DNA from: Hirschia baltica ATCC 49814
Lineage (GTDB): Bacteria > Pseudomonadota > Alphaproteobacteria > Caulobacterales > Hyphomonadaceae
Assembly (NCBI RefSeq): GCF_000023785.1
Contig: NC_012982.1
Coordinates: 3,391,623-3,455,622 of the forward strand
DNA length: 64,000 nucleotides
Reading direction: 5' to 3'
The stretch's first letter is position 1, and each line of letters begins with the position of its first letter. The translations under genes were made by a program, and so were the position numbers. Below the pieces are notes generated by a model that was not told the origin of the DNA, did not search any database, and saw nothing but the letters and a program-made list of their open reading frames with translations. Shown piece after piece: positions 28,934-38,451 of this stretch.

Positions 28934-29938
28934 TTATGCCGAAATCAGACCTTCCGCGATAGCAAGTTCTCTCAAATTCGTTTCCGGGCGTGGACCGTAA
29001 TGAGAAATAACTTCACTCGCAGACAAATGTCCCAAACGCGCGCAAGTTTCCAAGTTCAAACCTTGGCTCAGGCCAAAGAAAAACCCACCAGCATAAGCAT
29101 CCCCTGCGCCTGTCGCATCGACCACTTTATCCAATGGTTTTGTCGGCACATTCAAACGCGTATTTGAATCTATGACAACAGACCCTTTTTCGGAGCGTGT
29201 GATTGCAGCAAATTGCGTCTCTGTCTTAAGCATATCAACTGCCGCATCAAAATCATCAGTCTCGTAAAGGGCCAAAAGCTCTTCTTCATTCGCGAACACA
29301 AGATCAACGTAATTTTTCACGAGGTGACGGAATGCTTCACGGTGACGCTCTACACAAAACACGTCCGACATTGTCACAGCGACCTTACGGTTTGCAGCCT
29401 TCGCCACTTCAGCTGCACGTACAAATGCAGTTTTGGCAGCAGGCTTATCAAACAAATATCCTTCCAGATAAAGCCATTTAGAGTCTCTAATTAGATCTTC
29501 ATCCACGTCATCAGCTTCAAACTCTGTAGATGCACCCAAGAACGTATTCATAGAACGCTCACCATCAGGCGTCACAGCAATCATACAGCGCGCTGTTGAT
29601 ATACCGCTTGTCAACGGCTTTCCAGAGAATGTCGCGCCGATACGCTCCATGTCACTGACGTATGCCGTTCCGATCTCATCGTCAGCTACTTTCCCCATGA
29701 AAGCAGCTTTCGCGCCAAGGCTAAGCAAGCACGCGATCGAATTACCGGCAGACCCACCGGATGTTTCAACCTTTGTATCGGGCAATGCATTATACAGAAA
29801 ATCTGTACGCTCTTGATCAATCAAACTCATACGCGCTTTGGGAATGTCATTGCTCTCAAGAAACGCATCATCCACGCTCGCAATTACATCCATAATAGCA
29901 TTACCCAATGCAATAACGTCATAGCGGGGGTTGGTCAT
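28934..29938 (-). CDS. PfkB-family carbohydrate/nucleoside kinase, adenosine-kinase-like
   Basis: Ribokinase-superfamily kinase of 334 aa. The N-terminal GNAIMDVIASVDDAFLE, the substrate glycine motif VETSGGSAGNSIACLLSLGA and the C-terminal anion-hole signature VDATGAGDAYAGGFFFGL (catalytic Asp in GAGD) are intact. Alphaproteobacterial members of this type are commonly annotated as adenosine kinase; substrate identity is inferred. The ATG at 29938 has GGAG upstream and fits family starts; an in-frame ATG at 30013 adds 25 unrelated residues. It diverges from the ATP-grasp gene. Confidence 0.88.
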   Translation of the reverse strand: MTNPRYDVIALGNAIMDVIASVDDAFLESNDIPKARMSLIDQERTDFLYNALPDTKVETSGGSAGNSIACLLSLGAKAAFMGKVADDEIGTAYVSDMERIGATFSGKPLTSGISTARCMIAVTPDGERSMNTFLGASTEFEADDVDEDLIRDSKWLYLEGYLFDKPAAKTAFVRAAEVAKAANRKVAVTMSDVFCVERHREAFRHLVKNYVDLVFANEEELLALYETDDFDAAVDMLKTETQFAAITRSEKGSVVIDSNTRLNVPTKPLDKVVDATGAGDAYAGGFFFGLSQGLNLETCARLGHLSASEVISHYGPRPETNLRELAIAEGLISA

Positions 29939-30047
29939 GAAAAGCTCCAAAATAAAAAAACGCTCTAGCGTTAAAAGATATTGGCTAGTTATATGCGAGC
30001 ATAAACCTTCCACAAGGTGAATGTTGCCAACTTACAAGGAAAACACC

Positions 30048-30935
30048 TTGAATTTTACATTTCTCGCTTGCGAAACAACACTTCCAGACCGACCAAACCG
30101 CAGAAATGATGCTTTTGAGTTTGATCTTCAGTTTGGCCAGCTTCAGAACGCACTTCGCCAAAGCGGACACACGATTCAAGCTATCGACTGGAAAGCTCCT
30201 ATATCTGATTTTTCCGATGCCGACGCCGTGGTCGTTGGAACCCCATGGAATTATCAGGATTATCAGCAAGACTTTCTCAACAAGCTGGAAAATATAGAAA
30301 AATCAGGCTTGAAACTCTATAATTCGGCCCAAACAATAAAATGGAATGTCAACAAATCTTATCTAAAAGACCTCGCCAAACAAGGCGCTTCAACTGTCCC
30401 GACATTGTGGGTAAATGAACCAACAAAAATGGACATCCAATCGGTGTTTGACACATACGACACAAGCGGTGTGGTGGTAAAACGTCAAATTGGTGCCGGT
30501 GCTCATGGTCAAAGCTTATATAAACGCGGTGACGAAATCCCCGACGGGATTTTGCTGGACCGTCCAGCTATGATTCAACCATTTATGCCCGCGATACAAA
30601 CCGAGGGAGAATATTCATATATCTTCATTGATGGTGAATATTCCCACGCTTTGCTTAAAACGGCAAAAGCAGGAGATTATCGTATTCAAAGCAGTTATGG
30701 CGGAACCGAAACACCTATTCAGCCAGAAGAGAGCGACATTCAAGCTGCCCAAGACATTTTGTCATTCATTCCATTTGAAACACCACTTTACGCCCGCATT
30801 GATCTATTGCGTGGCTCAGAAGGTAAACTTCTATTGATGGAATTAGAAATGATCGAGCCATATCTCTACCCTGTGGAAGGACCAAGAATGAGTGAAATGT
30901 ATGCCGCCGCACTCATCAAGCGAGCTTTAGTTTAG
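30048..30935 (+). CDS. ATP-grasp ligase-like protein of unknown substrate
   Basis: About 295 aa, related to glutathione-synthetase-like ATP-grasp proteins including the DcsG type. Recognisable parts: a pre-grasp domain (VVGTPWNYQDYQQDF), the ATP-binding segment GVVVKRQIGAGAHGQSLYK, MIQPFMPAIQTEGEYSYIFI and a metal-binding end, LYARIDLLRGSEGKLLLMEL then EMIEPYLY. No biosynthetic partner is adjacent, so the substrate cannot be named. I prefer the TTG at 30048, with AAGGA about 7 nt upstream; an ATG at 30021 is in frame but its AAGGTG is too close. It overlaps the end of nth by 4 nt (convergent). Confidence 0.8.
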   Translation: MNFTFLACETTLPDRPNRRNDAFEFDLQFGQLQNALRQSGHTIQAIDWKAPISDFSDADAVVVGTPWNYQDYQQDFLNKLENIEKSGLKLYNSAQTIKWNVNKSYLKDLAKQGASTVPTLWVNEPTKMDIQSVFDTYDTSGVVVKRQIGAGAHGQSLYKRGDEIPDGILLDRPAMIQPFMPAIQTEGEYSYIFIDGEYSHALLKTAKAGDYRIQSSYGGTETPIQPEESDIQAAQDILSFIPFETPLYARIDLLRGSEGKLLLMELEMIEPYLYPVEGPRMSEMYAAALIKRALV

Positions 30936-31627
30936 GCTGTCTTTTCCTTGAATTTACACAAATCATAGATAACGCATTCCCCGCATTTTGGTTTACGAGC
31001 CACGCAGGTATAGCGACCATGTAAGATGAGCCAATGATGTGCTCCCTTTTTAAAGGTATCTGGCACAACTCGTTCCAATAAATCTTCAACCTGATCTGGA
31101 TTATTTCCCGGTGCCAAGCCCGTGCGATTGGACACACGAAATATATGCGTATCCACAGCAATGGTCGGCTGACCAAATACCTCATTGAGAACAACATTCG
31201 CTGTTTTTCGACCAACCCCTGGTAATTTGACCAATTCTTCCCGCGTTTGAGGCACCTCGCCGCCAAAGTCATCAATGATCATCTTCGACAATGCGACAAC
31301 ATTTTTCGCTTTATTGCGCCATAGGCCAATCGTTTTAATATATTTTGCGACGCCCTCTTCCCCCAATTCTAGCATTTTTTCAGGCGTGTCTGCATGGGCA
31401 AACAAAACACGCGTCGCCTTGTTCACCCCCACATCAGTCGCCTGCGCCGAAAGCGCGACTGCAACCACAAGCGTAAAGGGAGAATTATATTCTAATTCTG
31501 TTTCAGGATTTGGCCTGTCGTCTGCCAGTTTCACAAACATTTCTAGAATATCGTCATGCTTTATCCGGCTGCGAGGTTTCGACACTCTCTTTTTTTTCGT
31601 CGCTACCGGCTTTGAAGCACTTGCCAT
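30932..31627 (-). CDS. nth: Endonuclease III
   Basis: DNA glycosylase/AP lyase that removes oxidised pyrimidines. It has the helix-hairpin-helix LPGVGRKTANVVLNEV with the catalytic Lys, the catalytic Asp in VDTHIFRVSNR, and the [4Fe-4S] ligands C-x6-C-x2-C-x5-C in CVARKPKCGECVIYDLC. The ATG at 31627 gives 231 aa with a basic N-terminal extension (KKKRVSKPRSR); an ATG at 31675 is in frame. It diverges from the DUF2244 gene by about 100 bp. Confidence 0.96.
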   Translation of the reverse strand: MASASKPVATKKKRVSKPRSRIKHDDILEMFVKLADDRPNPETELEYNSPFTLVVAVALSAQATDVGVNKATRVLFAHADTPEKMLELGEEGVAKYIKTIGLWRNKAKNVVALSKMIIDDFGGEVPQTREELVKLPGVGRKTANVVLNEVFGQPTIAVDTHIFRVSNRTGLAPGNNPDQVEDLLERVVPDTFKKGAHHWLILHGRYTCVARKPKCGECVIYDLCKFKEKTA

Positions 31628-31727
31628 TGATATATACCTAGATTGTTGACCCGAGCTGCAATATGGTTTCTCCAAGCTCGCTCGGGCAAGACAAAAAAGC
31701 GTTAAACATTCAAAATCAGCGTGGCAA

Positions 31728-32213
31728 ATGCAAGATACTCCGTCAAAAATCTATATGGACGCTGTTTTACAGCCATCTAGGTCATTATCCGATCGTGGAT
31801 TTGTAACATTGATCCTGATTTTGACCGGTTTAAGCATTCTCACCAGTCTGGCATTCCTGCCCTATGGCTTTTTTATCATTATGGGTTTTCTCGCGATAGA
31901 CTTACTTATCTTATGGCTCGTTTTCAGAGCCAATAACAAAGCCTTGTCGCAGAAAACATTTGTTCAGGTTAACAGCGAAGACCTAACTGTCATTCACATT
32001 AACCCCCAAGGCAAAAAATCGAGCGCAACACTCCCAACAGCGTTTACACGCGTCGGTCTCACGCCTCACGGCCATGAAAACAAATTTATCAGACTAAGCA
32101 GTTCGGGACATTCATACGCCATTGGCCGGTTTTTAACGCCAGAAGAACGCCTTTCCTTTGTTGCTTCCCTTCAAGATGCACTACAAAATGCCCGTGCCGA
32201 ACGATATATATAA
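31728..32213 (+). CDS. DUF2244-family membrane protein
   Basis: A 161-aa protein with two closely spaced membrane segments (about 25-65: FVTLILILTGLSILTSLAFL, then FFIIMGFLAIDLLILWLVF) and a soluble C-terminal domain containing KTFVQVNSEDLTVIHINPQGK and GRFLTPEERLSFVASLQDAL. This layout matches DUF2244, found next to nth in many alphaproteobacteria. The function is unknown. It is first of a rightward group with a small membrane protein, gloA and a cyclophilin lipoprotein. Confidence 0.82.
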   Translation: MQDTPSKIYMDAVLQPSRSLSDRGFVTLILILTGLSILTSLAFLPYGFFIIMGFLAIDLLILWLVFRANNKALSQKTFVQVNSEDLTVIHINPQGKKSSATLPTAFTRVGLTPHGHENKFIRLSSSGHSYAIGRFLTPEERLSFVASLQDALQNARAERYI

Positions 32214-32252
32214 TATCAACTCCTAATTCTCTTTCATATAACGGTATTCGCT

Positions 32253-32714
32253 GTGATCTTGTTTATATCTCTCATCCTCGTTTTTTTAGTCTGGGGCACA
32301 ATTATCTTTTTCCAATACAGAACAGTTGAAAAAGACGCTCACGACATTTTCAAAGCGCGGCGCAATGAAGACAAAGACATCCAGAAACTTGGTGAAGACA
32401 TATTTGTCGAAATTTATAAGCGGGTTCACAATCCGCGCGGCCATTTATTAAATTTTGGCGGTGCCGTCGCATCACTTATCTGCCTACCTGCTTTATTCGT
32501 AGTAGCTAGTTGGATATGGAATAGTATCTGGAACGCATCGGGACAAATAGCCGATCTGGACGAAGGCTTTGCCCCTTGGTTATTTGGAATAACAATTCTT
32601 TGTGTGTTTGGAATTGTCGCCATTGCCGCCGTGACAGCCCGTTTACACCACCACAACCGTCCCAAATCACTTGAACAAGAAATTCAAATCCAACTTAAAG
32701 GGATGAGCAATTAA
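32253..32714 (+). CDS. Small membrane protein of unknown family
   Basis: A 153-aa protein with three hydrophobic segments (about 1-20, 70-92 and 108-128) and a charged cytoplasmic stretch between the first two (EKDAHDIFKARRNEDKDIQK). The C-terminus is His-rich and basic (RLHHHNRPKSLEQEIQIQLK). I do not recognise a family. It ends exactly where gloA begins (the TAA/ATG junction shares one base), so it is co-translated with gloA. Confidence 0.65.
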   Translation: MILFISLILVFLVWGTIIFFQYRTVEKDAHDIFKARRNEDKDIQKLGEDIFVEIYKRVHNPRGHLLNFGGAVASLICLPALFVVASWIWNSIWNASGQIADLDEGFAPWLFGITILCVFGIVAIAAVTARLHHHNRPKSLEQEIQIQLKGMSN

Positions 32715-33181
32715 TGAGTATCCGTTTCCTACACACAATGATCCGCGTGGAAGATATCGACGAAAGCCTGCGTTTCTTCTGCGACGGCCTTGGTCTGACT
32801 GTCGTTGAGAGACGCGATATTGAAAAAGGCCGTTTCACACTTGTATTTCTGGCAACACCTGCCGACATAGAAGCAGCCGGTGGTTTACCAGAAAACGGTT
32901 TATTACCGGGCATTCCTGCGGTGGAACTCACCTATAACTGGGACAAACAATCTTATACTGGTGGCCGTAATTTTGGTCACCTCGCTTATGAAGTCGATGA
33001 TATTTATGCGGTCTGCAAAAAATTGTCCGATATGGGCGTTACCATAAACCGCCCGCCCCGTGATGGGCATATGGCTTTTGTAAGATCACCAGACAATATT
33101 TCCGTTGAACTGCTTCAAAAGGGCGAGTCACTTGCGCCAGCAGAACCTTGGGCAAGTGCTGAAAATATCGGGGAATGGTAA
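32714..33181 (+). CDS. gloA: Lactoylglutathione lyase (glyoxalase I)
   Basis: Converts the hemithioacetal of methylglyoxal and glutathione to S-lactoylglutathione. The four metal ligands of the betaalphabetabetabeta fold are in place: His7 (FLHTMIRVED), Glu71 (AVELTYNW), His89 (FGHLAYEV) and Glu132 (SVELLQKG). At 155 aa it is close to the short Ni-type enzymes, with a slightly longer C-terminus (LAPAEPWASAENIGEW). It is coupled to the upstream membrane protein, and the cyclophilin gene begins 1 nt after its stop. Confidence 0.94.
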   Translation: MSIRFLHTMIRVEDIDESLRFFCDGLGLTVVERRDIEKGRFTLVFLATPADIEAAGGLPENGLLPGIPAVELTYNWDKQSYTGGRNFGHLAYEVDDIYAVCKKLSDMGVTINRPPRDGHMAFVRSPDNISVELLQKGESLAPAEPWASAENIGEW

Positions 33182-33182
33182 A

Positions 33183-34085
33183 TTGATAAAACACTTATTA
33201 TTGATAAGCAGCTTTTGCATAAGCCTCTCCGCCTGTGCTCAGGATACAGATAATCAGGCAAAGATAATTCCAAAGCCAACACCAACCCCGTTGAGTTTGG
33301 AATCTGGAATGAAGGGCGAAAACTGGCGCAAAATCGAACCAGAAAACATTGTGGTGATCACCACAAAATATGGGGATATTCTTATAGAACTCAATCCCGA
33401 ATTTGCACCCGGTCATGTTGCTCGTTTTCAAGACATGGTAAAAGCGCGGGCATATAATGGCAAAGAATTCTACCGCGTTATTGACGGTTTTGTGGCTCAA
33501 GGCGGTATTGATGCAGAAGATAAAAAATGGCCGCCGCTAGAAATCGAACATGAGCAGCCGCTTCTAGAAGCAGACCAAATTCAGCTATTAGATAATGACG
33601 ATTTATTCGCTGAAAAAGTCGGATTTCTAAATGGTTTTCCTGTCGGCTTTGATGCAGAAAAAAAATGGTTGCTACATTGTCCGGGAATGCTGGCAATGGC
33701 GCGAGATTCAGACCCAAATACAGGCGGGACTGACTTTTACATCACCTTGGATGCACAGCGCTATTTAGATCGCAATATGACAGTGTTTGGTCGTGTTATC
33801 TCTGGAATGCAATACGTCCAAAAACTTCAGCGCGGCGATAAAAATATTGAAGGTGGTGTCATTCAATCACCCAACAAAGGTGACGAAATGATCTCGGTTA
33901 AACTTGCTTCTGAATTGCCAGAAAATCAGCAACCAAATTATGAAGTCATGCGAACTGAAACAGCAGGCTTTATGAATAGTATCAATTCAAAGCGAGTGCG
34001 TTCAGACCCGTTTTTCTTCAACACACCGCCTCAAGTTGTGGATGTGTGTGATGTTGAAGTTCCAACCGAATTGGTTGATTTTTAA
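33183..34085 (+). CDS. Cyclophilin-type peptidyl-prolyl isomerase lipoprotein
   Basis: Exported cyclophilin. I place the start at TTG 33183, one base after the gloA stop, preceded by GGGGA. This gives a clean signal peptide and lipobox (LLLISSFCISLSAC). The isomerase domain runs from about residue 55 (VVITTKYGDILIELNPEFAPGH) through EFYRVIDGFVAQGG, LAMARDSDPNTGGTDFYITL and LDRNMTVFGRVISG. A 50-residue insertion (about 110-165) and a C-terminal extension make it about 300 aa, larger than the roughly 165-aa core. It probably assists folding in the periplasm or outer membrane. An ATG at 33105 inside gloA is in frame but would spoil the signal peptide. Confidence 0.87.
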   Translation: MIKHLLLISSFCISLSACAQDTDNQAKIIPKPTPTPLSLESGMKGENWRKIEPENIVVITTKYGDILIELNPEFAPGHVARFQDMVKARAYNGKEFYRVIDGFVAQGGIDAEDKKWPPLEIEHEQPLLEADQIQLLDNDDLFAEKVGFLNGFPVGFDAEKKWLLHCPGMLAMARDSDPNTGGTDFYITLDAQRYLDRNMTVFGRVISGMQYVQKLQRGDKNIEGGVIQSPNKGDEMISVKLASELPENQQPNYEVMRTETAGFMNSINSKRVRSDPFFFNTPPQVVDVCDVEVPTELVDF

Positions 34086-34094
34086 ATATCCGTT

Positions 34095-34901
34095 TTAAAG
34101 GTCCAGCACGTCGCGAATGGTATAAAAACCTACCGGCTGCTGGATCGCCCACTGCCCCGCACGAATTGCACCTTTTGCAAAAACATTTCGATCTAATGCT
34201 GTGTGACGCAAAGAAATAAGCTCCTCATCAGAACCAAACATCACTTCATGATCACCAATAACACCGCCCGCCCGACGCACGGAAAATCCAATTTTTCCAG
34301 CCTCGCGTTCGCCTGTTATTCCATCATAGGGCGGCGTCTTCAAATCATCTAGCGGTGCATTACGTCCCTTTGCCGCAGCTTCACCTAGCATCAAAGCTGT
34401 ACCAGACGGCGCATCCACTTTTCGGCGATGATGTGTCTCCAACACTTCAATATCCCAATCATCTCCCAGACGCGCTGCAGCCTGTTCAACTAACGCTGAG
34501 AGCATTGCCACGCCCAATGAAAAATTCCCTGCTTTAACGATCGAAAATCGCTTGGAAAATTCTTGAAGTGCCTCATCCTCAGCTTCATTAAAACCAGTGG
34601 TTCCAATAATAACAGCTTTCACACCCGTGGTATCGAGAGCTGTCATGGATGCCAGTGTTGGAACAGGTGCTGTGAAATCAATCCAAATATCAGCATGGCG
34701 TGCCGCTTCAGCTGGCGATAGAGAAACTTTAATATCGCTAGGCGGCAGTCCAGCCAAAACGCCAATATCTTGGTCCAGCGCGCCCGATCCGGGTCGTTCC
34801 GTCCCGCCGACAATCTCGCAATCAGTTAGGGTTGAGCATGCGCGAACGAGCGACTGCCCCATACGACCAGCAACACCAGCAATGGCGATTTTAAGAGTCA
34901 T
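34095..34901 (-). CDS. dapB: 4-hydroxy-tetrahydrodipicolinate reductase
   Basis: NAD(P)H-dependent reductase of the diaminopimelate/lysine pathway, feeding cell-wall and lysine synthesis. It has the nucleotide-binding GVAGRMGQSLVRA at the N-terminus, DFTAPVPTLAS, VIIGTTGFNEAE and the catalytic ETHHRRKVDAPSGTALMLGEA. The length is 268 aa, typical. It lies downstream of dnaJ on the same strand with a 37-bp gap, and converges with the cyclophilin gene. Confidence 0.97.
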   Translation of the reverse strand: MTLKIAIAGVAGRMGQSLVRACSTLTDCEIVGGTERPGSGALDQDIGVLAGLPPSDIKVSLSPAEAARHADIWIDFTAPVPTLASMTALDTTGVKAVIIGTTGFNEAEDEALQEFSKRFSIVKAGNFSLGVAMLSALVEQAAARLGDDWDIEVLETHHRRKVDAPSGTALMLGEAAAKGRNAPLDDLKTPPYDGITGEREAGKIGFSVRRAGGVIGDHEVMFGSDEELISLRHTALDRNVFAKGAIRAGQWAIQQPVGFYTIRDVLDL

Positions 34902-34938
34902 GGCATTTCATCCCTATTCTACCGATATTCTAAGTAAA

Positions 34939-36084
34939 CTACTCAGCGTCAGCAGATGCGTCAAAGAAGCTTTTTACACGGCTGATAAATCCGCGATGCT
35001 CAGGATTTGTATCTTCATCACAAGATTCAGAGAATTCCCGCAAAAGTTCTTTTTGTTTAGCCGACAGATTGCGCGGCGTTTCAACAAACAATTCCACATA
35101 AAGGTCGCCCGCCACTGCTGAACGCAAAGATGGCATCCCTTTACCCTTTAAACGCATACGCTTTCCTGTTTGCGCACCTTCAGGAATAGAAACACGCGCC
35201 CGCCCACCACTAATGGTTGGCATTTCAATATCGCCACCTAAAGCGGCTTTACAGAAAGGCACAGGTGCTCGCGCATACAGGTTTGGACCATCGCGTTCAA
35301 ATAATTCATGCTCTTCAATCGACACAAAGATATAAAGATCACCTTTAGGCCCGCCCATGGTTCCGGCTTCGCCTTCACCTTGCAATCGGATACGTTGTCC
35401 ATCTTCGATACCTGCTGGAATATTGATATCCAGCTTGCGTTTTGCATGAACGTTGCCGCGACCGCCACATTTACCACATGGCTTTTTAATGACAGTCCCA
35501 CGTCCCTGACAGGCACCACATGTGCGCTCCATCGTGAAAAAGCCCTGCTGTGCTCTCACACGCCCTGCTCCTCCACATGTCCCACATGTTTCAGGAGAAT
35601 ATCCTTTAGCAGCACCAGTCCCATGACATGGATCACATGTCTCTGTTGTTGGAATTTCAATTTCAGCCTGCTTGCCTGAAAATGCTTCTTCCAATGTAAT
35701 TGAATAATCATAACGCAGATCAGATCCGCGTGTCGCACCGCCGCGACCACCGCCGCTTTGACGACCACCAAAAAAGTCCGCGAATATATCGCCAAACACA
35801 TCCTCAGGACGTTGGCCACCAAATCCGCCACCGCCGCCAGCTGACCCCATACCGCCCTGCTCATATCCAGCACGACCATATTGATTATACGCGGCGCGTT
35901 TCTGAGGATCAGAAAGGCATTCATACGCTGATGACACTTCTTTAAACATCGCTTCAGCCGATGCATCATCAGGGTTGCGGTCGGGATGATACTGCATCGC
36001 CTTCTTACGGAAGGCAGATTTAAGTGCTTTCTCGTCAACGTCTTTAGAAACGCCTAGAAGTTCATAATAACAAGTATCGCTCAT
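34939..36084 (-). CDS. dnaJ: Chaperone protein DnaJ
   Basis: Hsp40 co-chaperone that stimulates DnaK ATPase and delivers unfolded substrates. It has a J domain with HPD ([11 protein letters not shown], about 31-40), a Gly/Phe-rich linker, four CxxCxGxG zinc repeats ([32 protein letters not shown]) and a C-terminal substrate-binding domain. The length is 381 aa from ATG 36084 ([12 protein letters not shown]); an upstream in-frame ATG at 36120 adds 12 non-homologous residues. A gap of about 227 bp with a terminator separates it from dnaK, so dnaJ probably has its own promoter. Confidence 0.97.
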   Translation of the reverse strand: MSDTCYYELLGVSKDVDEKALKSAFRKKAMQYHPDRNPDDASAEAMFKEVSSAYECLSDPQKRAAYNQYGRAGYEQGGMGSAGGGGGFGGQRPEDVFGDIFADFFGGRQSGGGRGGATRGSDLRYDYSITLEEAFSGKQAEIEIPTTETCDPCHGTGAAKGYSPETCGTCGGAGRVRAQQGFFTMERTCGACQGRGTVIKKPCGKCGGRGNVHAKRKLDINIPAGIEDGQRIRLQGEGEAGTMGGPKGDLYIFVSIEEHELFERDGPNLYARAPVPFCKAALGGDIEMPTISGGRARVSIPEGAQTGKRMRLKGKGMPSLRSAVAGDLYVELFVETPRNLSAKQKELLREFSESCDEDTNPEHRGFISRVKSFFDASADAE

Positions 36085-36244
36085 GCGTCGTTCTTTTCTC
36101 GTACAGCAGTAAACATGCATTCAGTCATACAACCGAACTAAACTCATGTCTTATGTTGGGTTGCTAACCATTTAAGACAAGGGTCCGTATTAAAACGTAC
36201 ACCTTGTGAAAATGACTAATAATCGGTCAATTCTACGAGCGATA

Positions 36245-36275
36245 AAGGCTGCGAATGCAAAAACACCGCAGCCTT
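36245..36275. terminator. Hairpin between dnaK and dnaJ
   Basis: Perfect 9-bp stem AAGGCTGCG / CGCAGCCTT with a 13-nt loop, 36 bp past the dnaK stop. The following T-run is weak on both strands, so it may be a terminator or an mRNA-stabilising or attenuating structure between dnaK and dnaJ. Confidence 0.65.
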
Positions 36276-36311
36276 CATCATTTCATAGAGACCTAAGCCT
36301 AAGCGACCGAT

Positions 36312-38231
36312 CTAGCTTTTTGTGTCGCCATCAACTTCTTCAAAGTCAGCGTCAACAACATCATCATCATCTTCAGCCGCATCCTTAGCTGCATCTTTTG
36401 CAGCGTCTGCATGAGCTTCACCTTCTTGAGCTGCCGCGTAAATGGCTTCACCCATTTTCATAGCCGCTTCAGTCAATGCCTGTGTTTTGGCAGTGATGTC
36501 TGCTGTATCGTCTGTTTCCAAAGCTGCTGATAGAGCATCACGTGCTGCTTCGATTTCTGCTTTGATTTCCGCAGGAATCTTGTCGCCATGCTCTTCAAGC
36601 TGTTTGTTTGTGCCGTCAACAAGTGACTCACCATTGTTTTTCGCTTCAACAGCTTCACGTTTGGCTTTATCTGCATCAGCATTGGCTTCAGCATCTTTCA
36701 CCATGTTCTGGATCTCGTCGTCTGAAAGACCACCAGAAGCCTGAATAGTGATTTGTTGCTCTTTGCCTGTTGCTTTGTCTTTTGCAGACACAGACACGAT
36801 ACCGTTTGCGTCGATGTCGAAAGTCACTTCAATTTGTGGCATACCGCGCGGTGCTGGTGGGATACCTTCAAGGTTGAAGTTACCAAGCACTTTGTTATCT
36901 GCAGCCATCTCACGCTCACCTTGGAGAACGCGGATCGTCACAGCAGCTTGGTTATCATCAGCTGTTGAGAAAGTTTGAGACTTCTTCGTTGGGATTGTTG
37001 TATTGCGGTCGATAAGACGTGTGAACACACCACCCAATGTTTCAATACCCAATGAAAGCGGCGTTACATCAAGAAGAACAACGTCTTTCACGTCACCTTG
37101 AAGCACACCAGCCTGAATTGCAGCACCAATCGCCACAACCTCATCAGGGTTCACGCCCTTGTGTGGCTCTTTACCGAAGAATTGTTTCACTTCTTCCTGA
37201 ACCTTCGGCATACGTGTCATACCACCCACCAGCACAACATCATCAATGTCTGCTGCAGATTTACCAGCATCCGCCAAAGCGCGCTTACATGGCTCAATTG
37301 TACGTTTCACAAGGTCAGCAACCATGCTTTCGTATTTTGCACGTGTCAGCTTCAAGTTAAGGTGCTCAGGACCGGCAGCACTCATAGAAATAAACGGTAG
37401 GTTCACTTCGTAAGACGCAGAAGAAGAAAGCTCTTTTTTCGCTTTTTCAGCTTCTTCTTTCAAACGCTGAAGCGCTTGCTTGTCTTTCTTAAGGTCAATG
37501 CCTTTGTCTTTTTTGAACTCGTCTGCAAGGTAATCCACGATGCGAAGGTCAAAGTCTTCACCACCAAGGAATGTGTCACCATTTGTAGACAACACCTCAA
37601 AAACACCATCACCGATCTCAAGAATGGACACATCGAATGTACCACCACCAAGGTCGTAAACAGCAATTGTTTTACCTTCAGACTTTTCAAGTCCGTAAGC
37701 AAGTGCAGCCGCAGTCGGCTCGTTGATAATACGTTTAACATCTAGTCCAGCAATGCGGCCAGCATCTTTCGTGGCCTGACGCTGAGCATCGTTAAAGTAA
37801 GCAGGAACAGTGATAACTGCTTCAGTGACAGTTTCACCGAGGAAGTCTTCTGCTGTTTCTTTCATCTTTTGTAGAATGAAAGCTGAAATCTCTTGAGGCG
37901 CGTAATCTTTGTCGCGGCCTTTCACCCAAGCATCACCATTCGGACCTTTAACGATCTTAAAAGGTGACATCTCTTGGTCTTTTGCCACTGTCGGGTCTGA
38001 GAACTGGCGACCAATCAAACGCTTAATTGCGTAGAATGTCTGCTCTGAGTTCATCACAGCCTGGCGTACAGCTGGCAAACCAATCATGCGTTCACCGTCT
38101 TCACGGAATGCAACAACAGATGGCGTTGTGCGTGCACCTTCGGCATTTTCGATAACCTTGGCAGTTGATCCGTCCATAACGGCTACACAAGAGTTAGTTG
38201 TACCGAGGTCAATCCCGATAATTTTTCCCAT
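36312..38231 (-). CDS. dnaK: Chaperone protein DnaK (Hsp70)
   Basis: ATP-driven Hsp70 chaperone. The N-terminal ATPase has [13 protein letters not shown], the phosphate-2 motif [15 protein letters not shown] and [14 protein letters not shown]. The substrate domain begins near [13 protein letters not shown], and the C-terminal lid ends in an acidic tail with EEVDGD. The length is 639 aa, standard. It works with DnaJ just downstream and GrpE at 27.8-28.4 kb. The leader (38232-38330) contains an unusually GC-rich block with palindromes, and no CIRCE operator was seen. Confidence 0.98.
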   Translation of the reverse strand: MGKIIGIDLGTTNSCVAVMDGSTAKVIENAEGARTTPSVVAFREDGERMIGLPAVRQAVMNSEQTFYAIKRLIGRQFSDPTVAKDQEMSPFKIVKGPNGDAWVKGRDKDYAPQEISAFILQKMKETAEDFLGETVTEAVITVPAYFNDAQRQATKDAGRIAGLDVKRIINEPTAAALAYGLEKSEGKTIAVYDLGGGTFDVSILEIGDGVFEVLSTNGDTFLGGEDFDLRIVDYLADEFKKDKGIDLKKDKQALQRLKEEAEKAKKELSSSASYEVNLPFISMSAAGPEHLNLKLTRAKYESMVADLVKRTIEPCKRALADAGKSAADIDDVVLVGGMTRMPKVQEEVKQFFGKEPHKGVNPDEVVAIGAAIQAGVLQGDVKDVVLLDVTPLSLGIETLGGVFTRLIDRNTTIPTKKSQTFSTADDNQAAVTIRVLQGEREMAADNKVLGNFNLEGIPPAPRGMPQIEVTFDIDANGIVSVSAKDKATGKEQQITIQASGGLSDDEIQNMVKDAEANADADKAKREAVEAKNNGESLVDGTNKQLEEHGDKIPAEIKAEIEAARDALSAALETDDTADITAKTQALTEAAMKMGEAIYAAAQEGEAHADAAKDAAKDAAEDDDDVVDADFEEVDGDTKS

Positions 38232-38259
38232 ATTTCTGTCTCTCTCATTCTTAGATATT

Positions 38260-38318
38260 GGCGGCCGCCCTTGCCCGACATGGGCCCAAAACTTGCGGCG
38301 CCCGGTTCAGGCGGTCCC
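38260..38318 (-). promoter_or_regulatory. GC-rich palindromic leader upstream of dnaK
   Basis: About 60 bp of very GC-rich sequence in an AT-leaning genome, 30-90 nt before the dnaK ATG. It contains the perfect palindrome GGCGGCCGCC (38260-38269), a GGGCCC site and, read on the - strand, CCCATGT, which resembles the -10 of heat-shock sigma-32 promoters. A CCTGAA upstream is a poor -35 at the wrong spacing. It could be a promoter, a structured 5' leader, or both. Confidence 0.3.
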
Positions 38319-38451
38319 CTAAAAAACTAAACTCGGCTCACTTATATTAAAAAAGCCAGGCTCGTAAGCCCATATGGGGTTCAATTTTTCAGGCTCAATA
38401 GGCAAACTCACATTTTCGTGATGAAGTTTATTACTAAAGGTTATTGGACAC

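Noticed and set aside
38232..38451. CIRCE operator upstream of dnaK
   Set aside because: No TTAGCACTC-N9-GAGTGCTAA or close variant was found in the gap on either strand.
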